Below are positions 1-11,655 of a DNA stretch of 64,000 nucleotides, in pieces. The notes beneath the pieces are model-generated. The model did no database searches. It was not told the DNA's origin and saw nothing but the letters and a program-made list of their open reading frames with translations. Position numbers and translations under genes: made by a program. The DNA comes from Rhipidocladum racemiflorum (taxonomy: Eukaryota > Streptophyta > Magnoliopsida > Poales > Poaceae): positions 43,750,276 through 43,814,275 of the forward strand of contig CM070569.1 of assembly GCA_036346355.1 (NCBI GenBank), in the 5' to 3' direction. Numbering within the stretch: the first letter of the stretch is position 1; each line of letters begins with the position of its first letter.

Positions 1-372
1 CAGTACTGGTTATCCCTATCGGGTCCAGGAACAAGTACCTAGTTAGGGTCCATTGAGGGTAAGCCGATGGTGGGAGAAGCTTACAAGAAGGAGAGGAGCG
101 CTTGAAGCTGATTGTGAATGAGATGAGAACTTGAGGGTGTCACAATGACGGGCGAATGGGTCTCGTATTTATAGCTAGGTAACGAAGGGTGAAAAGGTAG
201 AAGATTTTGGTATGATGTGAATGGATCGTGAAAAAAGATACGCGTGTCAGGATTTTACGGCACCAAAAAAGCAACGGTTACTAATAGAAATGTGTGTTAA
301 GGCCGATAACTAAGTATCGATAAAAGAGATTTTTTGAAAAATTGTTATTTTTTTAAAAAAATAGGGGGCATA
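1..372 (+). mobile_element. 3' internal end of a gypsy-like LTR retrotransposon
   Basis: Non-coding tail of a retrotransposon whose body lies left of the window. The support is its right edge: an A/T run followed by the purine tract AAAAAAATAGGGGGCA at about 354-370, directly before a sequence starting TGTTGACACC. This is the usual order of polypurine tract and 3' LTR. No coding domain is visible here. Confidence 0.5.
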
Positions 373-2067
373 TGTTGACACCAAGATTTGACAGTTTCAA
401 CTGATTGGATGGGTATGACCGAATGGTAAATTCTGGCCGATTTGAAAAACTAAATGGATTTAACAATTGGATTGAGTTTACATCAATGTTGACACCAGAA
501 CTTGGCGCATGGCCGATTTAGTAAGAATCGGTTTAGTATGGTTGATTTGTTGTGGAAAGTATCGGGTTAAGAAAGTCATAAGCTGATATGGAATGATCGG
601 TCAATGTTAATCTCAAAAGGAAAATATCATCGGGAAAGCTGAGACCGATACGGATAATTTTGTGAAGAGGCCAAGGAGAACACGATCGGACCTGATACTA
701 TAAAAGAAGGCAATGTGCGACATCGGAAGACATCAATCAACAACCAAACAACTTGTTCTACTTTTACTTTATTAGGAGTAGTTTTAACATTGTAATCTTT
801 CCTCTGTAATTCATTCAATCAATAACACTACTACAAAACAGCACATATGTGACACTCTATTTGTGGCGGTTTTTTTAGAACCATCACAAATACCTTTATT
901 AGTGGCGGTTTTAAAATTCAAAATGACGAGAAGACTATTTGTGACAGTTTTGTTTGAAACTGCCACAAATAATTTATTTTTTGTGGTGGTTTTTTTGTGG
1001 AACCGTCACAAATACTTTTGAAACTATTTGTGGTGCTTTTAAAAAAAAACCACAAATAGTCCAGTTATCTATGGCGGTTTTTAACTAAAATCGCAACTGA
1101 TAATGATAAGTATTGATGACGGTTTTAACCAAAAACCGCGACCGATAATATAAGTACATGTGACAGTTTTTGACTAAAACCGTCACTGAAAATATTATCT
1201 ATGGCTGTTTTTCTTAAAAACAGCCATATATACCTCGACGCCTCCCTCCACCACAGATACTACCCGATGCCTCCCTCCACCGCGCCCTAACCCATCTCCC
1301 GCCCATCGGCCGCCCTCGGCCCATCCGCCCACCGACAGCTCGACTCCCACCCGCCGCTTCGCCATCGACGAGCACAACAAGCGTGAGGTGACGCGGTTCT
1401 CTTTCCTCTCTTGTTTCCCCACTTCTCCTCGATGTTCCCCTTCAAGTGTAATGCGATTTGCTATTGTGAACCGGTGCGATGGGGTTCTCATTTCTGAGGG
1501 TTTTGGTGCCGCAGAATGCACTGCTGGAATTTGTGCGGGTGGTGGTAGCCGGCATGCTGCACCACCACATGCTCGAGGCCATCGAGGTTAATATTGTTAA
1601 AAACCACCACTAATGATGATTTTTGTACTAGTAAAAGTTGCGCATCACCGATTATTGATTCTGTCGACTTACGCCAACTCAGATTCGCTTTTTCTCCAAT
1701 TTTATTGCGCATCGCCTTCTTCGGAAAAAACGGCATTTACCCCATCTAGTCAACTCGATCAAGTTGATTATATCAGTCAGTTACTTTTATCTAAATCAGC
1801 TCGAACAAGGCGATTAGACTAAATCGCTGTTGGAATATTAGATCGGTTTTATAATCAATTAAATCGCATATTATCTTCTTGTCGATTGTAGAATCAAATA
1901 TTATGCGGGTTTATATATCCCTTTACTGTTTTGAAAAAGTTGATTGGGATAGCTAGACTTGCGTACATGGTCCCGTTCATCCATCCATCAATAGACTCAT
2001 CGTTGGAAAGCGGACAAAAGCCGGCCGGCACCATTGGCGTATCTAGTCAATGATAGCACTATTGGCA
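373..2067 (+). mobile_element. 3' LTR of gypsy-like element, split by a CACTA insertion
   Basis: The LTR starts TGTTGACACC right after a polypurine tract. It has a TATA-like CTATAAAAGAAGG near 698-710, where LTR transcription would begin. At 826-1633 it is interrupted by a CACTA element, and LTR-like sequence seems to resume at about 1634. I could not see the right end. A TTGGCA near 2062-2067 is only a candidate, so the end coordinate is weak. Confidence 0.4.
826..1633 (+). mobile_element. Non-autonomous CACTA (En/Spm) DNA transposon
   Basis: The left terminus is CACTACTACAAAACAG at 826. The right terminus GATTTTTGTACTAGTA at 1618-1633 is its imperfect inverse (about 11 of 16 matches). The first 400 bp hold many subterminal repeats in both orientations of the form TTTGTGGCGGTTTT and AACCGTCACAAAT, the hallmark of this superfamily. 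The middle (about 1235-1590) is GC-rich and has no transposase, so the copy depends on another element. The flanks are TAA on the left and AAA on the right, consistent with a decayed 3-bp duplication. Confidence 0.75.
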
Positions 2068-2552
2068 TGCATGTAATGGATCATGCTGTGCATACGTAGC
2101 TTGACGCATGTACACATAAAATCAGAGATCGATTATTATTCACACACCGATGGAAGACTGAGCACAAATAGGAATTAGAACAAACTTGGTGTCAATATAG
2201 AACCAGAAAAAAAAAACCCTAAGGCAATAGAACGTAGAACTATTGTTGTTTTTCATTGGATTATATACAGAACTGCATATTTTTCTCTGATCTGCAAGTT
2301 GCTTCGCCGTGAAGGGAACAGCAAATATGTGATGTGTTTGGCCTACACACATCCTTCTCAAGCAGCCACGATAATTACTTGATCGAGCGGAATAATATTG
2401 TGGTCGTATATATCCGCGGCCTTATCACCTTTGGTCGCTTCCCAAGATTTTACGGTGCTCGATCGCCTCCTGTCCAGTCGCTCACCGTGGCCCCATCGAC
2501 TCTGATCCTGCCACTAGCTACAAGAATATTTTAGCACCATCAAATCAAAATG
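2068..2552. other. Intergenic, nothing recognised
   Basis: Mixed-composition sequence. The open frames on both strands are short and show no motif I know. No repeat structure or RNA gene was seen. Confidence 0.3.
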
Positions 2553-3105
2553 AAAAAAAAGTATATATAACACCATGTACTTTGCTTGAAAGTATATTTG
2601 ATATCTCGAATTATAAAATTAAATATTTAACACGTCGAATTTTATAATTCGGTTAAAATAACATACTTATACGGTTTCGCATAGTGTATTGCTCACGTGA
2701 CGTGATGAGTAAACGATTTTGCCACGTAGGATAACACATTGGCAATTTTAGGTGAATTACATGTAGGACTCACAGAGGCTTCACTTCCGGATGAAAATAG
2801 AGAGAGATGGAGCTATAGGGGCCGACCGGCATGGAAGTATGATTGAGAGCTCAGCGGGGGAAAATGCCCATGTAAATCCACCTGTTATTAACCCAAATTG
2901 GTTAGCGTGTCATTCTACATGGAAAAATTGCTCACTTATTGCGTCACGCGGACAATACCATTATACGAAACCGGCGGGTTATGGTGTTATCTGAACTGGA
3001 TTCCGAAGTTCAGGGGTGAAATGTCTGTTTTTATAATTCGAGATACCAGACGGACTTTCGATCAAAGTTCAGAATGTTATATAGACTTCTTCCAATTAAC
3101 AATGA
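2553..3105. mobile_element. Foldback element with arms of about 200 bp
   Basis: The stretch at about 2555-2760 is the diverged reverse complement of about 2885-3100. Shared blocks include GATATCTCGAATTATAAAA on the left against TTATAATTCGAGATACCAG on the right, TATACGGTTTCG against CGAAACCGGC, and CACGTGACG against CGTCACGCG. About 125 bp separate the arms. No coding capacity. The superfamily was not identified because no clean target duplication is visible. Confidence 0.6.
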
Positions 3106-3322
3106 GTTGACAAGACAGAATTTTCAAGGAGAGATCAGATCCAAACACATATAATGCTCCCATGCTCGCTTCTTTTTAATTGTTACAAAAGTAACCTTCT
3201 ATATACGAGACTTTTTTATCATCTTTGGAAGGTACTAAGATTACATTGAATAGTACCAAATGATACAAAAAAAAAATATTAATTCTCCTTCTTCTTTTAT
3301 TTTCTCTCTCTCTCTCTCAAAG

Positions 3323-3327
3323 CCTTC
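3323..3327. repeat. Left target-site duplication of copia A (CCTTC)
   Basis: CCTTC directly precedes the 5' LTR. The identical CCTTC at 17590-17594 directly follows the 3' LTR, 14 kb away. Confidence 0.85.
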
Positions 3328-3567
3328 TGTTCTGATATGGATAGAATCCCTGTTCCAGTATGGAAGGACTCTATTCATTCATGGACGAATCAAAATTTTC
3401 ACCAGGAGTTTTCTACTATATATTGGGCATTGCCTTGTACAGAAAAATCAATCTAATAAAAAGAGAGAATTTTGCCCCCCTACTTCTTTGTGTGATCTCA
3501 GTTCTTCTTTGTGCGATCTGTTGGCTTGATGTTGATTGGTGCGAGTGAACGACTATGTTTCATAACA
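3328..3567 (+). repeat. 5' LTR of copia A
   Basis: 240 bp, beginning TGTTCTGATATGGATAGAATCC and ending TTTCATAACA. The same landmarks bound the 3' copy at 17433. The 3' copy lacks the middle third, so the two LTRs have diverged by deletion as well as by substitutions. Confidence 0.85.
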
Positions 3568-3585
3568 CGTTATCAGCACAAATGC
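3568..3585 (+). promoter_or_regulatory. Primer-binding site of copia A
   Basis: CGTTATCAGCACAAATGC follows the LTR end immediately. The same CGTTATCAGCAC-type motif follows the LTR of the related minus-strand remnant at 34338-34353 (there TTATCAGCACGATC). Its position marks it as the tRNA primer site. I am not certain which tRNA it pairs with. Confidence 0.6.
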
Positions 3586-5410
3586 TCATTATCCGGGTAT
3601 ATCCTTCTATATTGTGTGTATTAGATCAATCTTGTTTTCTTGATATAATGACAGATTGTTTTTTATTAGCATGCGATGCGTCGTGATAATTTTGCCCGTA
3701 CGAGAGATCGATCTCATCAAATAAAGATGAAATTGCATGCATGGACGAACACACGACATTCTACTAGGGCTAAAAGTGACCATCTGCCTGCGTCAATCTA
3801 CACGACATCGTGTTCAGCCTGCATCACGCGACTAAGATGAGCTACGAGCCCTACGTAAGTTGATCGCGCATGAACAGTAAACTAAATCCTGCAGATTGTT
3901 TTTTCCAAATTGCCTAGATGACTATTTTAATATAATTGCTAATTAGGGCTTATAGCTACTTGTTCATCGGTACTATTCATCGACAATATGAAAAAACCTA
4001 AGATCGGTCCCGTAGGCTACAAACCCGACGGCGACCCGCATCGCCTCGACTTCCGCGAATCGAGGGCTCGTTGCCTCGATGTCCATGCCCACTGCGCGGA
4101 CGTCATCTGGACGCCATTTGAACCCACAGCACAAACACCACGCGCTGCCTCACCGTTCGCACTTGTCACGCAAACGCCATCGTGCCTCACCATTCTCGCC
4201 TACCTTGCGAATGACACCGAGCCGCCTCAGCCTCTGCGCACGTCGGTGACCGCGCCGATGCTTCGCCTTTCATGCACGTCGACGGGCATGCCAATGCTTT
4301 AGCCCTCTTATGGGTAGGCGACCACACTGGGCACTCTGGCTCCCGTGCGCATTGGCCCGCCGTCGCGAAAGGCCGTCGCGCTTTATGGCCGCGCTGTCGC
4401 CATGGGCCATGTGTGCATCGACGGCCAAGCTGCCACCTTGCCTTCCGTGTCTTGAAGCACGTTCGCGGCAGCAGCGACCGTGCCATTTCGACTCCCGCGT
4501 CGCATCCTGAAGAACGTGACGGCAATTGCGCTTCGCATCGTCGTCTCGTGCGCGCACCAAAAGTTGCACCCACGTCGCGTCAATTTCTGCGCCAATGGCG
4601 ACCGTGTCCACGCTCCTCCGACGATGGTGCGCCCACACCCACAATGCCACCTACACCCACGCTCCTTCGTGTCTTGAACTAGCGGTGCTCGTGCCTCATC
4701 ATCTCCTAGAGAGGTGTCGCATGAGGTTAGCAGCGGCAATCGCGGAGGTGCCCTACTCAGCAACGGTGGTGGATGGTTTTTGTGGGGATGAGGAGACGAC
4801 AGCTTGGGTTTTCCTAACCCTACCCGCCGTATTTAAGGCAAGTCATTTTGGGCTCCAAGGGCCCAATGGGGCGTGGCTCATTGGGCTGAACCGCACCAAA
4901 TAGTTTTCCAATAGAAAAAATATATATATAATAAAATAAAATTTACATTTATGCCCCTCGAAAGTTCATGTAATTTCATAAATAGCTTATTAAATTCTGA
5001 AAACTAATGTTAAAAAGTAGAAAATTAGATTTCTAGATATATGGACTTCCAAAATTTTGGTAAAATTATTATTTAACACACACTGTAACTTCCATACCCT
5101 GGATTTATTTTATTAATATTATTCCATATTTAATTTATATTGGAATATACTTTTCTATTGTTCAGTAATTCTAAAGATTGTAATTAACAGAAGGTTGTGA
5201 GAAATGCTTGGAAATTTTTATATGGCATATTGAAAGCTCCATGTATATGTATTTATTATCCTAGCTTAATTCCATGTTTATGTACATTAAAATTTATTTT
5301 TCTGTTACTTGCTAATTCTTAAAATTGATGAATAATTACCAGAAAACCGTACAAATCGCTAGGAAAATTCCGAAAAATTTACATAATTATCTACTAAATA
5401 TATATAAACT
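3586..5410 (+). other. Long leader of copia A: GC-rich block then AT-rich block
   Basis: After the primer site, about 400 bp lead into a very GC-rich block (about 3990-4870). An AT-rich block follows (about 4905-5410). Open frames occur in the GC-rich part on both strands but none resembles gag. The AT-rich part is clearly homologous, in reverse orientation, to 32500-33185: both carry ATTTNTGCCCCT, then GAAATTAGATTTCTAGATATATGGA-like words, then GCTAGGATAATAAAT. It therefore belongs to the element family rather than to a host gene. Confidence 0.6.
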
Positions 5411-7989
5411 AAGCTTTACTGATTGAAGAGTGAGCATGTAATATATTGATTTTACCAGTAGTAAAAGTCATTTTGCATAAATACAAATAGGATATATTGA
5501 ACATCACAAAGAGAGAATTTATCAATCTTGCCTTGAATGGAAACAATTATCTTATCTAGGTAATGAATACTAAGATTAATATGACATCTCAATCCTTTGA
5601 AGCCACTATTTTCCCATCTTGAAGCTGGTACCCTTGCTCTTCCCGAAGCCGTCAGGTGTACGGCTTTGCACCCCCTTAGGCACCATATTCATACGGACCT
5701 GAAGGCCGAATATTTGATGAAAAAGGACCAGGTGGTACTTTTGAATTCCTTGAAGGAAAAATACATAACCAGCAAAGATCTGTCCTGTTGCCAAAAACAC
5801 ATCACGAATGGATCATCCCGCGCTTTTAGAATTTTAAAGGCTGTGGTAGATTATAACTTTGCTTGCACAAGCTTGTCATTGAACTAACAATTTGTAAACA
5901 AAAATTTACTATTGCTAAGATGATCGACAAGATATTATGCACCTTCCAACCCAATATGAGGATACCGTTGTAACAGTATCGTCATGCCAAGTGCTAGACG
6001 TACTCTAAGCTTACATGCATTTTGCTAGAAGTAGAAAAGTGTGTTGAACTCCTCGTGAAGAATCATCACGTACTTCCTAATGGGAGTCTTGCAATATCCG
6101 AAGCACATGCAAATGCTCAGCAGGCTAGCAATAACCAGGGCCGCAGAAAGAGCCAAATGAACAAAGGGAATAAATAGAAGAATGGCAAATCAAGATAGGG
6201 GAAGAGGCAATCCATAGTGAAAAAGTAAAGGTAAAGGGCCAGGGGCTTCCAGAAGTAAGAGTCATCTAACAAGGCTGTAAACCCACTGCGTGACCCTACT
6301 TTAGGTATGGATGCATTTACCATTGGCTGTGCAACTATCACATCCTGAAGCATGTGATAGACCTACACAAAATCCACTAGTTGATAAGACCAGGGGAAAC
6401 AATGTTGAATCATACTTCACCATTCAACCTATTGTTAACACGGGTGTGGAAAGTGTGATGATATAGTTCTTGAAATTTTTAAGTTCGAGGAGTCCTAGGA
6501 GGACACCTACGACTCATATGGAGACTTAGATTAGTCTCCTAATTGTTCCTTCACTTTGCTAGTTGAAGTCACATATTCCTTATAAGTCTCCTCATCAGTT
6601 TAGCTCTAGTTCCAGAATGAACATTTGGTCTGCACTCTTGATGAGTGATTATCATTTAAAATTGAATAAGTGCCTATTTCCAAAATATTTGATTAAATGT
6701 GATACATTTGGTCTATATTCTACAATCTGTTCCTGGTGCAACAATTCTTTGATTGTTAAATCATACTTCTAATATAGAACAAAATATAATCCATGGTGGA
6801 GGAGGAAATCTGTCTAGATGACAGTAGTACCACACAAAGTGAACTGAAAATATTATGACCATCGCTTGAAACAATGCTCTCATAGTTGTCACTAGAAGAA
6901 TGCCACATTATCCCCTGAGTCCAGTTGTACTATCTTATGTTTTAAAAATATTGGTATGAATAGTTTCCATATGCAGACAGAAAGAGGATGCTACAGAATA
7001 CCTACTCATGACTAGGTTTAATGGTTCTAATAAATGTGTGGTTAAAAAATAACTTTATTTCTTCTCCTCCAGATTATACTATGCACATACAAAACTTGAA
7101 GTTTATGTTGCGATGAAAACACAGAAATATTTAAGATCTAGCAGAACGACTGGGTTATCTCGAGTTGAATATGAATAAGAAGAATAATTAATAATTCTGC
7201 TGACCATAGCACAAAGATTTTCTTATACTTGAAAGTTTTCTATGCCCTATTTATGCTATGGGAAAGATCATAGTTAAATATTCTTACCTGAAAGTTAAGG
7301 TAGAATTATTGAATTTCCTGAAGAAAATTCAAAGTGATATATGTGGACAAATCCAGCCCCTGTTGGGCCTTTTCAGATACTTTATGGTACTAATAATATG
7401 CTTCTACTAACTAGCCCTATGTATGTTTCTTATATGCTAGGAACCATGATTCTGTCAAAATTAATTGCCCAAATTATTACGTTAAGAGTCTAATTTTCAG
7501 AAGAAAGGATTAAGTATATTTGAATGGACAAAGCTAGCGAGTTTACTTCAAAAGCATTTAATGATTATACTATGGCTCTGAAAAATATTGTAGAGCATTT
7601 CGTACCTCATGTCCACACTCAAATGGCCTTGTAGAGTCATTAAATTAAAAGAATAAAAAATTAGTACTTGGCCAATCTTACAGAATAATAGGCTACCCAC
7701 CATCTGTTGGGGCCATGCAGTGCTGTACACTGTGGTATTAATTCAACTCAGACCAACTGCACATCACAAAATTTCCCCGTTACAGATAGTGCGTGGAAAA
7801 GAATTAAATATTTTCCATCTGCGAAAATTTTGTTTTGCTGTATACATGCCAATCTCTCCACCATAGTGTACCACCATGGGACCTCACCGGAATTTGGGGA
7901 TCTATGTAGGTTATGAATCTCCATCAATTATTTAAAGATCTAGAGCTTATGACAGGTGATCTGTACAAGGCTCGATACGCTAATTGTAG

Positions 7990-7997
7990 TAAGGACG
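7990..7997. repeat. Target duplication of hAT-like element (left)
   Basis: TAAGGACG here and TAAGGATG at 8684-8691 differ at one base. Eight bp is the hAT superfamily size. Confidence 0.75.
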
Positions 7998-8683
7998 TAG
8001 GGGTAAAAACGGATCACATACGTACGGATATTACTCTTTCCGTATCCTAACCCATATTTTTCCTGGATTCATAACCGAATACAGGCTAGCCGGATACAGA
8101 TACTAATCTGGAGTATTCGGGATACGGATATGGGATGAATATGTGACGAATTCGGGTCGAAAACAGATAAAGATTTACGGATAATGCATGCATATATAGA
8201 GTAATATATTTTGAATTAAACCATACGAGTATATGACCATAGTAGCAAGTTATATATCAATCAAATCCAGTATATGCCATAGAAAGAATATGCTACTTTA
8301 GGATCAATAGAACCAACTAATTATCAATATAAATGGGCTCTCCAAGGAAAAAATGGGATGAAATGGGCTGGGCCTTGCTGACATCTGAATAGGAAATCCA
8401 GATATCCAATTCGAATATCCGAATAGGAAATATCCAAATATCCAAATATCTGGATCATGTCCTGTATCCGAATATTGGCTGGGTTATTCACTCACGATAT
8501 CTCAGGATAACTCCAGATATTCAACTCAGGATAACTAAGGATAACTCCAAATATCGGATTCGAATTCAAGTACCCGGATCCCATCCCAGATTCGGCTGGA
8601 TAGTCAAATCTGGCATCGAATCCTATCCGAACCGGATCCGATCCCAGATCGAACGGGAAATATCTTACCCGTTTTCATCCCTA
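7998..8683. mobile_element. hAT-type miniature transposon, 686 bp, inside copia A
   Basis: The terminal inverted repeats are TAGGGGTAAAAACGG at the left and CCGTTTTCATCCCTA at the right. They are flanked by 8-bp duplications (TAAGGACG and TAAGGATG). The interior is unusual: it is full of short GGATATCC-like and TATCCGGAT-like words (for example 8395-8560), so it can fold extensively. No transposase. Removing it rejoins the integrase remnant of copia A, which confirms the boundaries. Confidence 0.85.
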
Positions 8684-10708
8684 TAAGGATGTTTTTCTGC
8701 ATTAGGGGAGATAAGTACCACATTAAATAATGCTGAGTCCTTAGATCCATGCACTAAAGAAATCGAACTTAAAGTTCAAAGGATAATAAATCTGCAATAA
8801 ATAAGCTAATAATCTGCCAAATAACTTTACTGATCATAAGGGAGTAGAAAGATCTCATATACCTGCAATATATGCACCTAAAAGAGTGAAAATATCCTGA
8901 AAGGATATTGAATCCACACTTGACCCTCATGATAAAATGAGGGGATGCCTCCAGGTGCACGGGACTAAATTTCACGGAAGTGATGCAGGAGAATTGTGTA
9001 AAAGAATGACTACAATTGTCGATATATTTTGCCTATAAAATTGCTAAAAACTGGATCCAGAACCAAAGTCCATAGTAGAGTGCCAGAAGCGCTCAGATAG
9101 GGTCAAATGAAAAAGAAGCAATTAAGGCAGCACTCGCTTAATAAAAAGAAAGTTTTTTGTCACGTTGACTGAGCTTCTCCTAAAGTGTTCCCTGCATGAT
9201 CAAATGGATTTTTTAACCAGAGGAGAAATGAAAATATCCAGGTGGTGAGATATAAAGTGAAGCTTGTAGCACAATGGTTCACGCAGAGACCCGGCATCGA
9301 TTACGATGAAACCTATTCTCCTGTAATGAGTGGAATAACATTCCAAAATTTAATTTTAATGACAGTAAGCTTAAACTTATCAATGCAGTTAATGGATATA
9401 GTGATCGCATTCTTATATGGGTCACTGGATATGAATATTTATATGAAAATCCCTAAAGGTGTTAAAATTCCAGATCCTAATAATCGCAACATGTATAGCG
9501 CCAAACTGAAGAGATCGCTGTATGGATTAAAACAGTCGAGGAGAATACGGTACAACCGACTTAGTGAGTTCCTCCTGAAGAAGGGATATTGTCCCTGTGT
9601 GTTCATAAAGAAATTCTAAAATGAATTCTGTATCATCTGAGTATATGTTGATGATCTGAATATCATCGGAACCATAGAGGAAACAAAGGAAGTAAGTGCT
9701 TACCTTACAACAGAGTTTGAGATGGAAGAGTTGGGTAAAACCAAATATTGCTTAAGCCTGAAGCTAAAATATTTTCAGAAGAAATTTTTGTACACCATTT
9801 TATCTATAGCAAGAAGGTATTAGAAAGATTTAATATGGATAAATCTCATCCTTTAAAGTCCCCATGGTTGTGAGATCCCTTAAAGTGCATACAGACCCTT
9901 TTCAAAGCAAGGAGGAAAAGTTACAAAGTCTTTGGACCTGAAGTCCCATACTTATATATCTTGCTAATTGCACAAGACCTGATATTGCATTCATAATAAA
10001 TTTGCGAGCATGAAACAATGTAGTCCCAACTAGAAGATGTTGGGCTAGTGTCAAGACTATACTCATATACCTTCAAGGTACTCAAAATCTTGAATTGTTT
10101 TTTACAAGAATCAAGACTTAACCATAGTGGGATATATGGATGTTGGTTATCTGTCTGATCTGATCCTACAGTGCCAAATCTAAGACTGATTTGATGTTTT
10201 TTCTGAGGTGGTTCAACCATTTATTGGTGGTCTTTTAAGGAGACATTAGTAGCTACTTTTACCAATCACTTAGAGATTATAACTTTATATGAAACATCAC
10301 GTGAGTGTGTTTGGCTGAAATGTGTGATTAACCATATCCAGAAGTTATGTGGTCTTAATACCGTCAAGACTCCGACCATTATCCATGAAGATAATATTAC
10401 TTGTGTTACACAAATGCAAATGGGTTATGTAAAGATCAATAACATGAAGCATATTTCCCCCTAAATTTTTCTATCCTCACAAACTCTAGAAGAATGATGA
10501 GGTAAAAGTAATGCAACCTAAGTCTTGTGAAAATATAGCAGATTTATTCACAAAAACTTTGCCAAAATCTACTTTGCAAATATGCACTAACGGCATTGGA
10601 ATGAGGCGACTTAGAGATTTGTAGAGTTCGGGGGGAGTGAATCACTGAACCATGATCCCTTTTGCATGATCCTGAGGATCATATTTTATATCTTGAAGAT
10701 TATAAGTT

Positions 10709-10713
10709 GTACT
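10709..10713. repeat. Left target duplication of copia B (GTACT)
   Basis: GTACT at 10709-10713 is matched exactly by GTACT at 17267-17271 on the other side of element B. Confidence 0.9.
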
Positions 10714-10841
10714 TGTTATGAATAGCACTTATATTCATCATGGGGCCAATGGGCCAGTATATATACATGTACATGAGGATATAAAAGGAAAACCTATATT
10801 AGGCAATATCTATACAAGACATAACAGGATACTGTCTAACA
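10714..10841 (-). repeat. 3' LTR of copia B
   Basis: 128 bp, TGTTATGAATAG to CTGTCTAACA on the plus strand, both ends being inverse TGTTA/TAACA. A TATATATACATG stretch lies inside. It differs from the other LTR at 8 sites. Confidence 0.9.
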
Positions 10842-10856
10842 CCCCCCTCAAACTCA
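10842..10856 (-). promoter_or_regulatory. Polypurine tract of copia B
   Basis: The plus strand reads CCCCCCTCAAACTCA, so the minus strand has GAGTTTGAGGGGGG next to the 3' LTR. This is the usual start of plus-strand DNA synthesis in retroelements. Confidence 0.75.
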
Positions 10857-11649
10857 TGGTGGATCTACAACACTGAGTTTGGAAAGGTAAAAGTTATGAT
10901 AAGCTCTAGTTTGTGTCTTCGTGAAGAAATCTGCTAACTGAAGCTCTGAAGGCACATACTAAAGAGCCACAACCTGATCCTGTACTTGTGACCGCATATA
11001 AAAAGCATCAACACCAATATGCTTGGTGAGTTCATGCTTCACTGGATCTCGAGCAATATTGATAGCACCCGTACTGTCAGATAAAAGAGGAGTCGGTGTA
11101 GAAACAGAAACACCAAAATCCTCAAGTAACCACCATAGCCAAGTAACATCTGCTGTCAAAAGAGCCATAGCCCGCAACTCAGCCTCAGCACTCGAACGAG
11201 AAACTGTTATCTGCTTCTTAGTCTTACAAGCAATGAGAGAACCACCAAGGAAAACACAATAAGCAGAAAGAGACCGACGATCAGAGTGATCACTAGCCCA
11301 TGTAGCATCAGAGTATGCCTGGAGCTGTAAAGAGCTGGAGCGTGGAAAGAAAAGATGGCGAGAGATAGTTCCACGATGATATCGTAGAACACGAAGAAGA
11401 TGACCATATTGGAGCTTAGTGGGAGTCGAAACAAACTGACTCAAGATGTGGACTAGATATGAAATGTCAGGACGAGTGACACCAAGGTAAACAAGACTCC
11501 CAACAAGATGGCAATAGCGAGTAGGATCCTCAAGAGGTTCACCATCAGTAGGTCGAAGGTGAACATTGAGCTCCATGAGAGTCTCAGCTGTACACTCATC
11601 AATGAGAGAAGCACGATCAAGAAGATCCTGGATATACTTCTCTTGGGAG

Positions 11650-11655
11650 AGAAAG
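11650..11655. repeat. Target duplication of the 1.4-kb insertion (AGAAAG)
   Basis: AGAAAG at 11650-11655 and at 13067-13072. Deleting one copy plus the insert restores an uninterrupted copia reading frame across the junction, so the boundaries are firm. Confidence 0.8.

Larger units (their letters stand above)
5590..10623 (+). pseudogene. Degenerate copia gag-pol of element A
   Basis: Remnant of the copia polyprotein (capsid, protease, integrase, reverse transcriptase, RNase H). A gag-like stretch at about 5620-5780 reads HTDLKAEYLMKKD. Integrase remnants lie at about 7320-7990, with GDLYKARYANC just before the hAT insertion. The best-kept part is 9242-9619, which carries the reverse transcriptase words RPGIDYDETYSP, QLMDIVIAFLYGS, EIYMK-like IYMKIPKG and SLYGLKQS. 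YVDDLNIIG follows in another frame near 9640. RNase H traces reach a stop near 10621. Many stops, frame changes and a 686-bp insertion make it non-functional. Integrase before reverse transcriptase places it in Ty1/copia. Confidence 0.8.

Noticed and set aside
3988..4903. Several 100-136 codon frames in a GC-rich block
   Set aside because: Frames exist on both strands, none resembles a protein, and the block sits in the copia A leader.
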